DNA of 12,828 nt from Candidatus Peregrinibacteria bacterium (GTDB lineage Bacteria; Patescibacteriota; Gracilibacteria; UM-FILTER-43-11): positions 1 through 12,828 of the forward strand of contig JACRIF010000107.1 in assembly GCA_016220125.1 (NCBI GenBank). The letters are read 5' to 3'. Below are positions 10,830 to 12,828 of the stretch, in pieces (position 1 is the first letter of the stretch; each line of letters opens with the position of its first letter). Made by a program: the position numbers and the translations under genes. The notes under the pieces were generated by a model, which worked only from the letters and a program-made list of their open reading frames with translations, did no database searches and was not told the DNA's origin.

Positions 10830-12170
10830 TTAGGGTTTGGTTTTCAGGGTGAAAATGCTTCCCTGGCCCAGGCGGCTTTCGGCGGATATTTTCCACCCTT
10901 CCCGTTCGCAGATGTCGTGGCAAATCGCCAAACCGAGACCAAAGCCTTTGGCCTTTTCGCCACGGGAGGTGTCGGCTTGGTAAAAGCGTTTGAAGATGTT
11001 GGCCAAGTCCTTTTCCGCGATCCCGATCCCCGTGTCGGAAACGCGGATGGCGGGGGCGTCCACGGTGACGGTCACAGTGCCCTTGTCCGTGAAATGGAGG
11101 GCGTTCTTGATCAGGTTCCCGACGGTTTTTTCCAAGGCCATCGGGGATGTTCTCAGGTTGAAGTCATGCAGGATCTCGACGCGGAATCGAAGGTCTTTTT
11201 GTTTGGCCATGGTGTGGTAGGGCTCCAGGAATTTCTGCAGAAAGGCGCCCACGGCCAACGTTTGCTTTTCTTGGGGACGGCCCATTCCGCGGGATAGGAA
11301 AAGAAGGTCGTTCACCAGGGTTTCCATTTGGACCACGGACCGTTCCATGGTCGCCAGTTTTTTGAGTTGCTCCTGGTTCAGTTTTTCGGGTTTGAGCGAC
11401 AGGAGCTCCAGTGAGCTTTTGATCACTGTGAGCGGCGTGCGGAGCTCATGGCTGGCATCCTGGGTGAATTGTTTTTCGCGATCGAACGCTTGGCTCAACT
11501 TTGCCAAAAATTCATCGAAGGTGAGGGCCAACTGCCCGATTTCGTCTTGCCGCTTGTAGGCGCTGGCCAGCGAGGCGTTGGGCAGGTTGTCGGGTTGGAT
11601 GCCGCGCACCTTGTCGTGCAAGATCCGCAGGGGCGCCAGGGCGCGTTTGGCGAACAGGGCGCTCAGGCTGAACGACAGCGCGAACATGGCTCCGAAAACC
11701 GCGAGAAGAATATAGGAAAGGCTTCGGATGTTTTTTTCGTACGGCTCGAGGTTTTCTCCCACGATCACCTTCATGCCGTATTCCTCGTCCATGTAAAAGC
11801 GGTAGGGTTGGCGGTCCACCATTCCATTGGAATAGCCTTGGGTCCACGGGAGCACGATTTTCTCCTTGGAGGTTTTCTGGATGATCTTGCCCTGTCGGTT
11901 GATGATCACGGAAACGAGGTCGATTTGCTTTTGGTCGTTGATTTCCTGGAAGGTTTCATCCTGAAGGTCGGAGTCTTTGGCGTGGTTGCCATGCTCCTCC
12001 AGGCTGTTTTGGATGTTTTTGTATTGGATGAAGAGCAGGTTGTCGATGTCTCCCTGGGCTTTTTGCATGAACAGCACAAAAACCATCCCGCCCGAAATGC
12101 ACAGGATCAAGAGAACCGTGATCGAGAATTGGAACGCAAGGCGCCAGCGGATGGAGAGGTTGTGCTTCAT
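10830..12170 (-). CDS. Sensor histidine kinase (HAMP-HisKA-HATPase_c)
   Basis: 446-aa inner-membrane sensor that autophosphorylates on histidine and passes phosphate to its regulator. Order: cytoplasmic MKHNLSIRWR, first membrane helix about 11-35, extracytoplasmic sensor of about 115 residues (36-150), second membrane helix about 151-173, HAMP (173-228, with KRALAPLRIL), dimerisation/phospho-acceptor helix with His241 (DASHELRTPL), then the ATPase: N-box NLIKNALHF (352-360), G1 DTGIGI (379-384), F-box FKRFYQ (393-398) and G2 GFGLGLA (409-415). All catalytic parts are present. The sensor region matches no domain I recognise. It follows its response-regulator gene by 116 nt, the usual regulator-then-kinase order. 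The start has no Shine-Dalgarno sequence. Confidence 0.97.
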   Translation of the reverse strand: MKHNLSIRWRLAFQFSITVLLILCISGGMVFVLFMQKAQGDIDNLLFIQYKNIQNSLEEHGNHAKDSDLQDETFQEINDQKQIDLVSVIINRQGKIIQKTSKEKIVLPWTQGYSNGMVDRQPYRFYMDEEYGMKVIVGENLEPYEKNIRSLSYILLAVFGAMFALSFSLSALFAKRALAPLRILHDKVRGIQPDNLPNASLASAYKRQDEIGQLALTFDEFLAKLSQAFDREKQFTQDASHELRTPLTVIKSSLELLSLKPEKLNQEQLKKLATMERSVVQMETLVNDLLFLSRGMGRPQEKQTLAVGAFLQKFLEPYHTMAKQKDLRFRVEILHDFNLRTSPMALEKTVGNLIKNALHFTDKGTVTVTVDAPAIRVSDTGIGIAEKDLANIFKRFYQADTSRGEKAKGFGLGLAICHDICEREGWKISAESRLGQGSIFTLKTKP

Positions 12171-12175
12171 AAGGC

Positions 12176-12224
12176 CAGATTGATCCCAAATTGACTACCG
12201 ATGGAAAACAGATTGATTGCAAAT
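12176..12224. repeat. Two 16-bp near-identical direct repeats in the regulator-kinase gap
   Basis: CAGATTGATCCCAAAT (12176-12191) and CAGATTGATTGCAAAT (12209-12224) match at 14 of 16 positions, start to start 33 bp apart, about three DNA turns. Direct repeats on one face of the helix are the binding pattern of OmpR/PhoB regulators, so autoregulation of the kinase gene is conceivable. No clear promoter is seen in the gap. Confidence 0.5.
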
Positions 12225-12286
12225 AGATTTACGTCGTCGATTGGCCGTCCATTGGTGGTCAATTTGTTATCGGGGGGTAATGGGGG

Positions 12287-12828
12287 TTAGGGGTGCGTTT
12301 CAGCGGAAATCTTATACCCCATCCCATGGACGGTTTGGATCAAGGGTTTGTCGAATCCCTTGTCCACTTTTTCGCGGAGTTTTTGGATATGCGATCGCAC
12401 CACGTCGCTCCACAGCTCCGATTGGGCGTCCCATAGGCTTTCCTCCAACTCCGTCTTGGGGATCACGCGTTCGGGGTTGCGCATCAGAAATTCGAGAATC
12501 TGGAACAGTTTTTTGGTCAGTTGGATTTCCTTGCCCGCGCGTTTCACGATTTGGGTTTGCGGATCGAGCGAAAGGTCCGCGACTTTTAGGATAAGGCGCT
12601 TGGGCTGGGTTTTGGTGCGCCGCCGCAGGATGGCCTGCACCCGCGCGAGCACTTCCTTGAGCTGGAATGGTTTCACAAGGTAGTCGTCGGCACCCACATT
12701 GAGCCCCGAAACTTTGTCGTCCAGCGTGTCCTTGGCCGTGAGCATCAGGATGGCGCGGTCGGGAAATTCGCGCCGGGTCATGGCTAGGATTTGCAAGCCG
12801 TCCATGCCGGGCAGCATCCAGTCGAGAA
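12287..12828 (-). CDS. OmpR/PhoB-family response regulator, N-terminus off window
   Basis: DNA-binding partner of the kinase. About 179 residues are visible. The window edge falls just before the phospho-acceptor Asp (12821-12823, in LDWMLPGMDG); the switch residue region MLTAKD and Lys in YLVKPF follow, completing the second half of the receiver domain. After a linker rich in basic residues (RRRTKTQPKR) comes the winged-helix domain: IQLTKKLFQILEFLMRNPERV, then the recognition helix SDVVRSHIQKLREKV and the wing IQTVHGMGYKI. It ends in ETHP. The apparent ATG at 12817 is internal; the true start is to the right of the window. Transcription of the kinase probably depends on this gene's promoter. 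Confidence 0.96.
   Translation of the reverse strand, partial: LDWMLPGMDGLQILAMTRREFPDRAILMLTAKDTLDDKVSGLNVGADDYLVKPFQLKEVLARVQAILRRRTKTQPKRLILKVADLSLDPQTQIVKRAGKEIQLTKKLFQILEFLMRNPERVIPKTELEESLWDAQSELWSDVVRSHIQKLREKVDKGFDKPLIQTVHGMGYKISAETHP

Noticed and set aside
11448..12194. 248-aa plus-strand ORF
   Set aside because: Antisense shadow of the histidine kinase.

Overview
The window looks like ordinary, gene-dense bacterial chromosome. Nearly all coding capacity is on the minus strand, and the standard code fits (TGA acts as a stop in several genes). Promoters are of sigma-70 type, most with an extended -10 (TGn). Nearly all starts lack a Shine-Dalgarno sequence and lie about 20-30 nt (about 36-57 nt for dnaK and grpE) downstream of the -10. 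Together with a CheY-like single-domain regulator, a coenzyme B12-type ribonucleotide reductase and several small orphan proteins, this is compatible with a Patescibacteria/CPR-type lineage such as Peregrinibacteria. That placement is an inference of low confidence. The sigma-70-like promoters argue against Bacteroidota, another group that largely lacks Shine-Dalgarno sequences.

Layout, left to right. 1-1515 (-): class II ribonucleotide reductase nrdJ, running off the left edge. 1516-1689: divergent intergenic region with a hairpin and a strong plus-strand promoter overlapped by a palindrome, driving a 91-aa orphan (1690-1965 +). 3665-1955 (-): a compact cluster with a 15-codon leader ORF, a type I membrane protein, RNase HI (rnhA) and a Vsr-type endonuclease, with junctions ATGA, TAAATG and an 11-nt gap. 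3712-4179 (+): promoter and single-domain response regulator. 5460-4211 (-): a DUF1643 protein, then a DEDDh exonuclease with an ExoX-like C-terminus.

8611-5465 (-): heat-shock chaperone locus: grpE with its own promoter and a 5' hairpin, then dnaK under a textbook CIRCE element with the -10 in the CIRCE spacer, then a small AT-rich orphan ending at an intrinsic terminator. dnaJ and hrcA are not in the window. 8733-9130 (+): a 115-aa helical orphan. 9160-9493 (+): tRNA-Cys(GCA) with its own promoter, followed by a 206-bp unit bounded by a perfect 22-bp duplication of the tRNA 3' end (att-like) and packed with hairpins and palindromes. 9532-10109 (+): a DUF6448-family protein with a histidine-rich tail. 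10491-10153 (-): a 112-aa orphan. 10492-10829: no confident gene, but a strong bidirectional terminator, a possible 29-codon ORF and an inverted repeat. 12828-10830 (-): an OmpR/PhoB-type response regulator (N-terminus off the right edge) and its sensor histidine kinase.

Working together: rnhA and vsr suggest nucleic-acid repair, grpE-dnaK form an HrcA-regulated chaperone unit, and the kinase-regulator pair is a complete two-component system with unknown signal. I did not find an obvious new multi-gene system. The most unusual items are the tRNA-Cys-bounded structured unit, the coupled leader ORF, the palindromes centred on promoters, and the general absence of Shine-Dalgarno sequences.
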